Of a stretch of DNA of 64,000 nucleotides, positions 1 to 7,997 are shown piece by piece (within the stretch, counting starts at the first letter, position 1; every line of letters begins with the position of its first letter). The notes below the pieces were generated by a model. That model was not told the origin of the DNA, ran no database searches, and saw only the letters and a list, made by a program, of their open reading frames with translations. The stretch comes from an uncultured Microbacterium sp. (GTDB lineage: Bacteria > Actinomycetota > Actinomycetes > Actinomycetales > Microbacteriaceae), in NCBI RefSeq assembly GCF_947489255.1, contig NZ_CANLCY010000002.1, positions 434,001-498,000 of the forward strand, given 5' to 3'. A program made the position numbers and the translations under genes.

Positions 1-662
1 GTGGCCTCGGGCTTACCGGGTTCCGCGGCCGAGGGGCGCTTCGCCGCTTGCTCGCGGACGTCGGCGTACGCCTCGATCTCCTCGCTGCGCTTCGCCGAGG
101 GTCCCGACCAGTCGGTGGAGTAGCCCCCCGGTTCGACGAGGGTGACGTGCATGCCGAAGCCGGCGACCTCCTGCGCGAGGGACTGCGACAGACCCTCGAG
201 CGCCCACTTCGACGCGTGGTAGACGCCGACGGAGGGGAAGGCGCTGATTCCGCCGATGCTCGACACCTGGATGATGTGCCCGGAGCCCTGCGCGCGCATG
301 ATCGGCAGCGCCGCCTGGGTCACCCACAGCGCGCCGAAGAAGTTGGTCTCGAGCTGGGCGCGCACCTCGTCCTCGGTGAGCTCCTCGACCATGCCGAAGT
401 GTCCGAAGCCGGCGTTGTTGATGACGACGTCGAGTCGGCCGAACTTCTCGTGCGCCTTCTCGACGGCCGCGGTGTCGGCGGCGTGGTCGGTGACGTCCAG
501 CTGGATCGGCAGGAAGGTCTCGGGGTACGCGTCGACGAGTTCCTTCACGTCGTCGAGGTTCCGGGCGGTCCCGGCGACGCTGTCACCGCGCTCGAGGGCC
601 GCTTCGGCCCACTCGCGGCCGAAGCCCTTGGATGCGCCGGTGATGAACCAGATCTTGCTCAT
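1..662 (-). CDS. SDR family oxidoreductase (3' end outside window)
   Basis: This is a classical short-chain dehydrogenase/reductase, a soluble NAD(P)-dependent enzyme of unknown substrate. The protein starts MSKIWFITGASKGFG. The cofactor-binding TGxxxGxG is at residues 8-15, NNAG at 82-85, and the catalytic YHASK has Tyr148 and Lys152. About 220 residues lie in the window and the reading frame runs open off the left edge, so the C-terminus is missing here. The ATG is preceded by a good GGAGGA ribosome site. Classical SDRs of this type (about 270-290 aa, retinol-dehydrogenase-like) oxidise or reduce alcohols and ketones; the exact reaction cannot be told from sequence. Confidence 0.9.
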   Translation of the reverse strand, partial: MSKIWFITGASKGFGREWAEAALERGDSVAGTARNLDDVKELVDAYPETFLPIQLDVTDHAADTAAVEKAHEKFGRLDVVINNAGFGHFGMVEELTEDEVRAQLETNFFGALWVTQAALPIMRAQGSGHIIQVSSIGGISAFPSVGVYHASKWALEGLSQSLAQEVAGFGMHVTLVEPGGYSTDWSGPSAKRSEEIEAYADVREQAAKRPSAAEPGKPEA

Positions 663-786
663 GGGAGTCCTCCAGGAGAGGGGATGGGTGAACGCCAGCG
701 ACGGTACGCCGCGCCTCTCCGCTCCCGTGGTGGCTTGACACCCCCCGCATCCTCGACCGTCGCCGCCGTTCGGGGCGTCCTCCTGC

Positions 787-834
787 GTTCGGGGCGGAAG
801 ACCCATGCCCCGAAGCGCGGAATCCGCCCCGAAC
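787..834 (-). terminator. Hairpin downstream of the CNNM/CBS gene pair
   Basis: A perfect 12-bp inverted repeat (787-798 and 823-834, GTTCGGGGCGGA and its complement) lies 12 nt past the stop codon of the minus-strand gene ending at 847. There is no clear U-tract, as is common for actinobacterial terminators. Confidence 0.55.
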
Positions 835-846
835 CGGGAGCGGCGA

Positions 847-1872
847 CTACCGTCCGGCGACCTCCGCCGTCTCGCCCGGCCCGGGCAGGATCTCGCGCAG
901 CAGATCGTCCAGCGTGACGACGCCGACGAGCCTCTCGCCCTCCACCACGGTGGCCAGCTGAACGCGTCCGCGCCGCATGCGAGCGAGGGCATCGTAGGCG
1001 GATGCCGCCGGCTCCAGCACCAGGGGATCCCGGGCGATCTGCTCCGCCGGCGTCGACGGGGCGACGGCGAGCGTGTCGCGCACGTGCGCCACCCGGGAGC
1101 CCGCCCCCGAACCGACGAGGATGCGCAGGTGGGTCGACGCGGCGGCGACGCGCTGGATGTCGGCGACCGTGGCATCCTGCGGGACGGCCGTGGGGGAGCG
1201 GTCGGTGCGCACGATGTCGCCGACCGTCAGCGTGCCGAGCGCGATCGCCTGGGCGATGGGCTCGGAGTACTGCTGCTCAAGGGTGCCGGCCTGACGCGAG
1301 TGCGCGACGAGTTCGCGGATGGTGTCGGCGTCCTGCCCGCCCGCCGCGGCCTTGTCGACGGGCTCGACGCCCGAGGCCTTCACCAGACGGTTCGCAATGT
1401 GGTTGATCCACAGCAGGAACGGACGCAGCGGCCACGTGAGCGCACGGGCGAGGATGCCGGTGGCCTTCGCCGCGGTCTCGGGGTGGGCGATCGCCCACGA
1501 CTTCGGCGCCATCTCGCCGATCACGAGGTGCAGGAAGGTCACCACGATCAGCGCGAGCATGAAGGCGATGATGTCGGCGAGCACGTAAGGCAGGCCCCAC
1601 GCCTCGAACACCGGGGCGAGGGCGTAGTCGATCGCCGGTTTGGTGATCGCGCCGAGCAGGAACGTACAGGCCGTGATCCCCAACTGTGCGAACGCGAGCA
1701 TGACGGTGAGCTCGTTGACCCCGCGGAGCGCCGCTCGGGCGGAGGCGCTCGTGGCGGCCTCCTCCTCGAGGCGGTGTCGGCGGGCGGCGAGCAGCGCGAA
1801 TTCGACGATGACGAACAACGCGCTCGCGATGATGAGCGCCGTGGTGATCAGCGCGACGGTCCAGCCGTTCAT
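847..1872 (-). CDS. CNNM/CBS-domain membrane protein (hemolysin C/CorC-like), distal gene
   Basis: A 341-aa integral membrane protein of the CNNM-CBS family (often annotated hemolysin family protein), whose members are linked to Mg2+/Co2+ efflux. Residues 5-130 hold the CNNM transmembrane domain with the conserved GEMAPKSWA segment, followed by two CBS motifs to about residue 330. It is shorter than its upstream partner and lacks a clear C-terminal CorC_HlyC domain. The ATG start is chosen because it overlaps the stop of the upstream gene by ATGA (1869-1872), which implies translational coupling; extending upstream would run into that gene. It probably forms a heteromeric or regulatory pair with the protein at 1869-3266. 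Confidence 0.9.
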   Translation of the reverse strand: MNGWTVALITTALIIASALFVIVEFALLAARRHRLEEEAATSASARAALRGVNELTVMLAFAQLGITACTFLLGAITKPAIDYALAPVFEAWGLPYVLADIIAFMLALIVVTFLHLVIGEMAPKSWAIAHPETAAKATGILARALTWPLRPFLLWINHIANRLVKASGVEPVDKAAAGGQDADTIRELVAHSRQAGTLEQQYSEPIAQAIALGTLTVGDIVRTDRSPTAVPQDATVADIQRVAAASTHLRILVGSGAGSRVAHVRDTLAVAPSTPAEQIARDPLVLEPAASAYDALARMRRGRVQLATVVEGERLVGVVTLDDLLREILPGPGETAEVAGR

Positions 1873-3266
1873 CGGGCCACCTCCTCGTCGATCGTCGGGC
1901 CGTCGACGACGGCGTCTCGATCCACCTCGTGCAACTGCACCCGCAAGTGCGACGGCACGTGCCGGTCGACCTCGACGACCTCGACCGCGAGCCAGCGTTC
2001 GTAGTCCAAGCCCTGGACGGTCTCCGACGCCCGCTCGGGCAGATCGATGCGCACCACCCCGCCGACGGGCGGGAGGTCGCCGTGGGTTTCGATCACGAGA
2101 CCGGCGACGGTCTCGACGTCGCTGTCGGCGAGGTCGTACCCGATGAGGCGCTCGAGCTCGTCGAGGTGCAGGTCGCCCGGAACGCTCCACGCGTCGTCGC
2201 CGACCGCCGCCGCCTCGGCCACGACGGCGTCGTGCTCGTCGGAGAGCTCGCCGATGACCTCTTCGGTCAGATCCTCGATGGTGAGGATGCCGTCGAAGTT
2301 GCCGTACTCGTCCACGACGCACGCGAGTTCGTTGCGCGTGTGCCGCATGCGATCCAGGGCCACCGGCAGCAGCATCGACGTCGGGATGACGACGGCCGCA
2401 CGCATGACGGATGCCACGGGCGCGGCATCCGCCGGGTCCTCACGGAGGATGTCGATGAGCTCGACGACGCCGACGGGGGAGTCCTCCGCGCCGATCACGG
2501 GGTAGCGGGTATGACCGGTGGCCATGAGCGCGCGCACCTCGCCGACGGTGGTGTCGGGGGTGACCGAGCCCACCTGCGACCGCGGCACCATGGCGTGCTC
2601 GACATCGCGCTGGGGGAAATCGAGGATGCGATCGATGATCATCGACAGATCGTCGGGCAGGTCGCCGCTCTGACGCGACTCCTCGATGATGGCCTCGAGG
2701 TCGCGCGCGGTCGCGCTCTCGTCGACGTCTTCGAGGGGCTCGATGCGCAGCAGGCGCAGGAGGGCGTTGGCGGCGACGTCGAACACGGTGATGAGCCAGC
2801 CGAACAGCAGCAGGTAGATGCGCGTCGGCACGGCGAGGGCGCGAGCGAGCGGCTCGGGGTTCGCGATCGCGAGGTTCTTCGGGTAGAGCTCGCCGAAGAT
2901 CATCGTCACGACCGTCGCGAGCAGGAGCGCCCCGACCGTCCCGATGAGCACCGACACGGCGGGGTCGACGCCCACGCCGCCCAGCAGCGTGCCGATGGAC
3001 TCACCGATCAGCGGCTCGGCGACGTATCCGATGAGCAGGCCCGTCACGGTGATTCCGAGCTGGGCACCCGACAGCATGAACGAGGTGCGCTTGGTGATCG
3101 CCAGCACGCGCTTCGCCTGCGCGTCGCCCTTCTCGGCCCGCGCGGTCAGTCGCGCGCGGTCGACGGACATGTAGGCGAACTCCTGCGCCACGAAGAATCC
3201 GCAGGCGACGATGATCGCCAGGGTCACGATGATCCCCAACAGGAGTGTCAGGGCCGCGGCCAGCAT
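1869..3266 (-). CDS. CNNM/CBS/CorC_HlyC-domain membrane protein (hemolysin family), first gene
   Basis: A 465-aa membrane protein with the complete family layout: CNNM domain with four hydrophobic segments (about residues 5-180, including FGELYPKNLAIANPEP), paired CBS domains (about 205-325) and a C-terminal CorC_HlyC domain (about 345-430). Family members transport or sense divalent cations at the cytoplasmic membrane; haemolysin activity should not be assumed. It is first in a two-gene operon with the gene at 847-1872. A GAGGGGG ribosome site lies 9 nt before the ATG and is locked in the 3' arm of a hairpin (3276-3296); a likely -10 (TAGATT, 3392-3387) implies a leader of about 115 nt, so expression may be controlled in the leader. 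Confidence 0.93.
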   Translation of the reverse strand: MLAAALTLLLGIIVTLAIIVACGFFVAQEFAYMSVDRARLTARAEKGDAQAKRVLAITKRTSFMLSGAQLGITVTGLLIGYVAEPLIGESIGTLLGGVGVDPAVSVLIGTVGALLLATVVTMIFGELYPKNLAIANPEPLARALAVPTRIYLLLFGWLITVFDVAANALLRLLRIEPLEDVDESATARDLEAIIEESRQSGDLPDDLSMIIDRILDFPQRDVEHAMVPRSQVGSVTPDTTVGEVRALMATGHTRYPVIGAEDSPVGVVELIDILREDPADAAPVASVMRAAVVIPTSMLLPVALDRMRHTRNELACVVDEYGNFDGILTIEDLTEEVIGELSDEHDAVVAEAAAVGDDAWSVPGDLHLDELERLIGYDLADSDVETVAGLVIETHGDLPPVGGVVRIDLPERASETVQGLDYERWLAVEVVEVDRHVPSHLRVQLHEVDRDAVVDGPTIDEEVAR

Positions 3267-3601
3267 CAGATCTCACCCCCTCTCGAGAAGAGGGGGCTCG
3301 AAGATCGGCCCTCCTGGTCGGTGGAGGTGCGGTGATGGCTCACGGGGTTTCTCTCTCGTGGGTCGGGTGATCGCAGATCGGCTTTCAATCTACCGACCCT
3401 GTCGTCGGTCAGTCTGAGCGTTCGCCTCGACCTTCAGGACGGGCCGCGGGGCGTGACAAACCCGTCGAGCGATATATCGCTCGCGCACGGCTCATCCGCC
3501 CCGACGGATGCGATACTGGTACTCCCGCATTGCCTCGCTTCCCGGCGTGGTCCCGCCCTTGCTCTACCGGTACGCTTCGGCGCGCCAGAAAAGGACCTGT
3601 C
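3267..3601. other. 335-bp intergenic region with divergent promoters and an 18-bp palindrome
   Basis: No gene is seen. The minus side carries the leader of the CNNM/CBS operon (candidate -10 TAGATT, 3392-3387). A perfect 18-bp palindrome, CGAGCGATATATCGCTCG, sits at 3466-3483. The plus side has a candidate TTGCTC/TACGCT promoter (-10 at 3571-3576) and an AAAAGGA ribosome site at 3590-3596 for the gene at 3602. Confidence 0.5.
3276..3296 (-). promoter_or_regulatory. Leader hairpin sequestering the ribosome binding site of the CNNM/CBS operon
   Basis: On the minus strand an 8-bp perfect stem (complement of 3289-3296 pairing with complement of 3276-3283, 5-nt loop) places the AGAGGGGG Shine-Dalgarno sequence, 9 nt before the ATG at 3266, inside the 3' arm. 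It would limit ribosome access unless melted or remodelled. Confidence 0.5.
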
Positions 3602-3940
3602 GTGGGAAGACTCATCTACCGAGACCGCGCATCGTTCGACATCGACGACCGCATCCTCGCTCACCTCCGCATCGTCGTCATGAACAAGCTGCGGCGCAAC
3701 GAGGGGTTCATGCTCCAGCTGCCCGTCAACGAGGGCGTGCGCCAGGCGAGTCTGTGGATCCACGCCTCGAACGCGCTCGTGATGCAGTTCTACGGCGGTC
3801 GGGAGCCCGCGATCGACCGGGAACTCATCGATCAGATGATGCATGACGCCAGCGGGGCCGACGGGCTCACGCTCACGGCCGCGGGCATCGCCCCGCCGCC
3901 GGCCCCGCCCCGCCGCCCGGTGGGTCGCACGGCCAACTGA
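3602..3940 (+). CDS. DUF7882-like small conserved protein
   Basis: A 112-aa soluble protein beginning VGRLIYRDRASFDIDDRILAHL. It resembles a family of about 110-aa proteins common in Microbacteriaceae that are frequently misannotated as ATP-dependent DNA ligase; no ligase motif (KxDG) is present here. The conserved core has a basic helix (NKLRRNEGF), a WIH segment and YGGREPAIDRE. The last 25 residues are Pro/Ala-rich and probably disordered. GTG at 3602 is chosen because AAAAGGA lies 6 nt upstream and the family begins with (M/V)GRL-Y; an upstream ATG would add a low-complexity stretch. Function unknown. Confidence 0.75.
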   Translation: MGRLIYRDRASFDIDDRILAHLRIVVMNKLRRNEGFMLQLPVNEGVRQASLWIHASNALVMQFYGGREPAIDRELIDQMMHDASGADGLTLTAAGIAPPPAPPRRPVGRTAN

Positions 3941-4066
3941 CGCCGCCCGGCCATTCGCACGATGGCGCGGATGCCGTTCGCCCCCTGCCCGACCGGGCGC
4001 ACGGCACCCGGGCAGTGCGCGTGCCCATCGCCTCGCCGCGAGCGCGTCAGCCTGACCGCGACGCGC

Positions 4067-5494
4067 TCAGGCGGCGGTGAGCGGCAGCTCCACCTCGAAG
4101 CGCGCCCCGGTCGGTGACGCGACGCACCGCACGTCACCACCGTGCGCGCGGGCGATCCCGCGGGCGATCGGCAACCCCAGGCCGACCCCCGCGGCCGATG
4201 CCCGCGCGGTGTCCAACCGCACGAGCCGGTCGAAGATGCGCTCGCGCTCGGCGGCGGGCACCCCCGGACCGTCGTCGACCACCGAGATCACCGCGCGACC
4301 GGCGTCGGTCCGCAGGCCGAGATCGATCTCGCCGGTTCCGCCCGTGGCTCGGGCCGCGTTCTCGATGAGGTTGGCGATCACCTGGGCGATGCGGTCGACG
4401 TCCACCGTCGCCGTGACGGACTGATCGGGAACGGCCGCGCGCAACCGCACCGAGGGGTGCACGAGCGGAACGCGGCGAGCCTCGGCATCCACCAGGGTCC
4501 GCAGATCGACGTCAACGCGCTGCAGGTCGAGCCCGCGATCGACCCGCGCCATCGTCAGCAGATCGTCGACGAGGCGCGAGGCGCGCGTGGCCTCGCGCGC
4601 CACGTGCGCGGCGAGCATCTCGCGTTCGGGCCCGTCCAGATCGGCGCGCACGAGGGTGTCGGCGGCGGCGCGGATGCCGGCGACCGGCGTCCGCAGCTCG
4701 TGCGCGGCATCCGACAGGAACGCCCGCAACCGCTGCTCGGCCTCGCGGGCCGTGCGCTCCGCCCCCACGACGTCGTCGAGCATGTCGTCGAGCGCCGTCG
4801 CCACGCGACCGATCTCGGTGTCTGCACGGGTCGGGTGCAGCCGCCGCTCCCGTTCCCCCGCCCCGATGGCCCGAGCGACCTCCGATACCCGGTCGAGGGG
4901 GCGCAGGCTCCGGCGCACGACCAGCGTCACGGCGCCCGCGGCGAGCACGAGCACCCCGACCGACGACACGGCCATGATCCATCGCACCTGACCGAGCGTC
5001 TCGCCGACGCCCACGGCCGACGCGGTCAGGGTCAACGTCGATCCGTCGCTCAGCGTCGAGCGCAGGGTGACCAGCTGATCGTCGCCCGACACCTCGGATG
5101 CCACGACGTCCACGCCGCTGGAGGGGGAGGGCTGCGGGGCCGAACGCTCCCGGGGTGCACCTCCACCCGGCCCGCCCGGTCCGCCCGGTCCCTCGCGCAG
5201 CTGCTCGGGGCTCGGGCCCGCCACGACGGACCCCCCGCCGGCGGAGTCGATGCGCACGGCGAGTCCCTGGTCCGACAGACGCTCGGCGAGGTCGGCGTCG
5301 TCGACGATCCCGACCAGCGACGCGGTGGCGGCGGCGCGGTCGCGCAGACGCTCCTCGATCTGCCCGCGCAGGCGCGCGCCCAGCGCCAGATCGACCACGA
5401 CGGCGAGCACGATGAGCAGCAGCGCCACGACCGCCACCACGGCGACGATCGTGCGACGCCGCAGAGACCCGGAGCGCAGGGCAGGGGCGCTCAC
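4067..5494 (-). CDS. Two-component sensor histidine kinase
   Basis: A 475-aa membrane histidine kinase. Transmembrane segments are at about residues 15-37 and 172-193, framing an extracellular domain of about 135 residues that contains a Gly/Pro-rich insert (residues 101-126). A HAMP linker follows (194-245), then the dimerisation/phosphoacceptor domain with His265 in DAAHELRTP, and the HATPase domain with NLIENAARA (N box), DDGPGVP (G1) and GLGLPIARG (G2). The GTG start overlaps the stop of the response regulator gene by 4 nt (GTGA), so the pair is translationally coupled. The signal sensed is unknown. Confidence 0.95.
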   Translation of the reverse strand: MSAPALRSGSLRRRTIVAVVAVVALLLIVLAVVVDLALGARLRGQIEERLRDRAAATASLVGIVDDADLAERLSDQGLAVRIDSAGGGSVVAGPSPEQLREGPGGPGGPGGGAPRERSAPQPSPSSGVDVVASEVSGDDQLVTLRSTLSDGSTLTLTASAVGVGETLGQVRWIMAVSSVGVLVLAAGAVTLVVRRSLRPLDRVSEVARAIGAGERERRLHPTRADTEIGRVATALDDMLDDVVGAERTAREAEQRLRAFLSDAAHELRTPVAGIRAAADTLVRADLDGPEREMLAAHVAREATRASRLVDDLLTMARVDRGLDLQRVDVDLRTLVDAEARRVPLVHPSVRLRAAVPDQSVTATVDVDRIAQVIANLIENAARATGGTGEIDLGLRTDAGRAVISVVDDGPGVPAAERERIFDRLVRLDTARASAAGVGLGLPIARGIARAHGGDVRCVASPTGARFEVELPLTAA

Positions 5495-6165
5495 GCGGCC
5501 GCGCTCAAGCGATAGCCCAGCCCGCGAACCGTGTGGATCAGCCGCGGCCCGTGCTGCTCCATCTTCCGGCGCAGCGCGCTGAGGTGCACCTCGACCAGGT
5601 TGGGGTCGTAGTCTTCGTAGCCCCACACCTGGGTGAGGATCTGCGCCTTCGACAGGGTGCGTCCCCGACTCTCCGCGAACAGCTGCAGCAGGCGGAACTC
5701 CGTCGCCGTCAGCTCCAGCGACGCCCCCGCCCGGTGGGCGGTCGCGGCATCCGGATCCACGAGCAGGTCGCCGATCGCGATCGTCTGCGGCAGGCGCCCG
5801 CGCCGACGCAGCACGACGCCGGCGCGGGCGACCAGCTCGGCCATCGTGAACGGCTTCACCACGTAGTCGTCCGCGCCCTCCGCGAAACCGCGCAGACGGT
5901 CGTCGACCTCGTCCCGCGCGGTGAGCATGATCACCGGGATGTCGCCCGTCGCTCGCACGAGGGGCAGCAACCGGATGCCACTGGGCCCCGGCATCATCCA
6001 GTCGAGGATGACGAGATCGGGGCGGAACCGTTCGAGACGAGCGGGCAGGTCGGACCCGTCGGGAGCGGCCTCGGTCACGAAGCCCTCCGCGCGCAAGGCC
6101 GTCTGCACGGAGACGCGGATGGTCTCGTCGTCGTCGAGGATGAGCACGCGGGCCGAAGCGGACAT
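5491..6165 (-). CDS. OmpR-family response regulator
   Basis: A 224-aa DNA-binding response regulator: receiver domain (residues 5-118; acidic pocket Asp11/Asp12, phosphoacceptor Asp55 in LVILDWMMPGPSG, conserved Lys in YVVKPF) followed by a winged-helix Trans_reg_C domain (about 130-220, ending TVRGLGYRL). It is first in an operon with the sensor kinase. The start at 6165 (MSASARVLILDDD) fits the family's usual N-terminus; an upstream start would add 19 atypical residues. An 11-bp-spaced direct repeat (GCTTCAG) at 6236-6253, in the divergent region shared with the gene at 6315, is a plausible operator for it. Confidence 0.95.
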   Translation of the reverse strand: MSASARVLILDDDETIRVSVQTALRAEGFVTEAAPDGSDLPARLERFRPDLVILDWMMPGPSGIRLLPLVRATGDIPVIMLTARDEVDDRLRGFAEGADDYVVKPFTMAELVARAGVVLRRRGRLPQTIAIGDLLVDPDAATAHRAGASLELTATEFRLLQLFAESRGRTLSKAQILTQVWGYEDYDPNLVEVHLSALRRKMEQHGPRLIHTVRGLGYRLSAAA

Positions 6166-6235
6166 CCGACCGACGATAGGGCCGCCCCCTGAACGCCGGT
6201 TGTGGCTTGCGTATGCGATCACCGCGCGGTCGTCG

Positions 6236-6253
6236 GCTTCAGGTTCGCTTCAG
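6236..6253. promoter_or_regulatory. GCTTCAG direct repeat, candidate response-regulator operator
   Basis: GCTTCAG occurs at 6236-6242 and 6247-6253, an exact direct repeat with 11-bp spacing, the geometry bound by OmpR/PhoB-type dimers. It lies between the divergent response regulator (start 6165) and the Pro-rich anchored protein (start 6315). Confidence 0.5.
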
Positions 6254-6314
6254 TCCCGCCTCGAAGTCTGGTCTCAGAGCCGGTGACAGCCACCGGCGCA
6301 GGAGGACAGACACC

Positions 6315-6902
6315 GTGAACGACGACGAATACCCCACCCAGCCGCTTCCGCGCCTGGACGACACCACCGAGCCGCGCCGCCGCTCGTGGCGACGCCCCGC
6401 CCTGATCGCGGGCGCCGTCATCGTGGCCGCGGGGCTCACCGGCGGCAGCGCCGCCCTGGCCGCGCAGAACGGCGGGGGAGCGACGCTCACCGCCGCGACC
6501 TCGGCCCCGAGCGCCGACGGGGGCGCGACCGGCCCCGGCACCGCGCCCACGCCCGGCGCCACCGCGAGCGGGACCCCTGCCGACGGCACCGCGCCCACGC
6601 CCGCCCCGGCGCCGTCCGACGGCACCGCGCCCGCCGCACCCGCCGCGCCCGGTGGCACCGGCCCCGGTGAGTGCGGTCCCGGTGGCGGCCCGGGTCACCC
6701 CGGCCCCGGAGCGGACGGCCCCGGAGCGAAAGGCCCCCAGGCCGACGGCGAGAAGCCCGCCCCGCCGACCGACGGCACCGCCCCGACCCCGCCCGCCGAC
6801 GGCTCGGCGCCCACTCCGCCGTCCGACGGCACGGCCCCGACCCCGCCCGCCCCGCCCGCCGACGGCGCGGCACCCACCCCGTCGGCGTCGTCCGGCAGCT
6901 GA
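6315..6902 (+). CDS. Membrane-anchored Pro/Gly/Ala/Thr-rich protein
   Basis: A 195-aa protein with a short cytoplasmic N-terminus, arginine-rich stop (RRRSWRR), one transmembrane segment at about residues 28-49, and an extracytoplasmic tail made of low-complexity repeats of the DGTAPTP/PADG type with a Gly/Pro-rich block in the middle. The tail has no recognisable domain and looks disordered or wall-spanning. GTG at 6315 is supported by GGAGGA at 6301-6306. It is divergent from the two-component operon and next to the candidate operator, so it is a likely target of that system. Function unknown; composition may reflect repeat expansion. Confidence 0.75.
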   Translation: MNDDEYPTQPLPRLDDTTEPRRRSWRRPALIAGAVIVAAGLTGGSAALAAQNGGGATLTAATSAPSADGGATGPGTAPTPGATASGTPADGTAPTPAPAPSDGTAPAAPAAPGGTGPGECGPGGGPGHPGPGADGPGAKGPQADGEKPAPPTDGTAPTPPADGSAPTPPSDGTAPTPPAPPADGAAPTPSASSGS

Positions 6903-6978
6903 GCGGCGACCGCGCTGACCGCCGCGCCACGCCCCGGGCGTGCAGCGAGCGGTCAGCGCGGTGCGGCACGATCGAGGG

Positions 6979-7860
6979 GTGGCGAACAGACGCAGGCGAC
7001 GGCCTTCCGCGGCCCGCGCGCGAGTACTCCGCCGCCGCCGGATCACCGTCGGTGTCACCGCCGCGGTGCTCATCGCCCTGATCGTCGCCGCCCTCGTGCC
7101 GCTGGTCTCGCTCACGCGGGCGTGGAACGCCGCTTGGAACGCCGAGACCCGTCGCGAAGCGGTCGACCTGACCTCGTTCGACCCCGGCACCCTGATCGGC
7201 GACGACGACTTCTACGACGGTGACGCGCTGACCGCCGACCAGATCCAGGCGTTCCTCGACGACCAGGTCGGCGCCTGCACGGCCGACACATGCCTCGCCG
7301 ATCTGCGCGTGGATTTCCCCGCCCGGGGACCGATCGTCTCGGATGCCACGGGCGAGACGGTGTGCGACGGGTGGGACGGGGGAGAGCTGTCCGCCGCGCA
7401 GGTGATCGACCGCGTGCAGCGAGCGTGCGGCATCTCGGCGAAGGTCATCCTGGTCACCCTGCAGAAGGAGCAGAGCCTCGTCGCGGGCCGGTCGGCCCGG
7501 GCCCCTCGGGCCGAACAGCTCGGGGCGGCCATGGGGGCGCGCTGCCCCGACGACGCCGCCTGCGACCCGGGGGCGGCGGGCTTCGCCGAGCAGGTCGTCC
7601 AGGGCACCACCGACCTGAAGTCGTACAGCGCCTCGGGCTTCATGCGGCAGCCCGGAACCCACTACATCGCCTACTCGCCCGACCCGGCCTGCGGCGGCAC
7701 CGACGTGGCGATCACGAACCGCGCCACCGCGGCGCTGTACAACTACACGCCGTACCAGCCGAACCCCGCCGCACTGGCCGCGCGGTGGGGCACCGGCGAC
7801 GCCTGCTCGGCCTACGGCAACCGCAATTTCGCGCTGTACTGGGCGCTCTGGTTCGCCTGA
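6979..7860 (+). CDS. Exported conserved protein of an actinobacterial QKEQ family
   Basis: About 293 aa. An arginine-rich N-terminus is followed by a signal anchor (about residues 18-45), so most of the chain is extracytoplasmic. The rest resembles a domain found in many actinobacterial surface proteins: DPGTLIGDDDFYDG, a DQIQAFLDDQ segment, CGISAKVILVTLQKEQSL, YNYTPYQPNPAAL and a C-terminal YGNRNFALYW. Paired cysteines (CTADTC, CPDDAAC, CGG/C) suggest disulphides. The invariant Glu in QKEQ within a helix is reminiscent of lysozyme-like or glucosaminidase folds, but that is inference. The GTG at 6979 has no well-spaced ribosome site; GTG 6961 is an alternative. Confidence 0.75.
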   Translation: MANRRRRRPSAARARVLRRRRITVGVTAAVLIALIVAALVPLVSLTRAWNAAWNAETRREAVDLTSFDPGTLIGDDDFYDGDALTADQIQAFLDDQVGACTADTCLADLRVDFPARGPIVSDATGETVCDGWDGGELSAAQVIDRVQRACGISAKVILVTLQKEQSLVAGRSARAPRAEQLGAAMGARCPDDAACDPGAAGFAEQVVQGTTDLKSYSASGFMRQPGTHYIAYSPDPACGGTDVAITNRATAALYNYTPYQPNPAALAARWGTGDACSAYGNRNFALYWALWFA

Positions 7861-7997
7861 CCACAGCGTCGTGAGGCCGGACGAAATCACAGTGTTGTGA
7901 TTTCGTTATGCACGGGCGATAATTGCCGGGACAAACGAACAGCCGCCGTGCTCCATCACAGGTCGTAGGGGAAGACGTACCTGACGAAGGAGAGACC

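Noticed and set aside
3602..3940. ATP-dependent DNA ligase, as homologues are often labelled
   Set aside because: 112 aa, with no KxDG nucleotidyltransferase motif.
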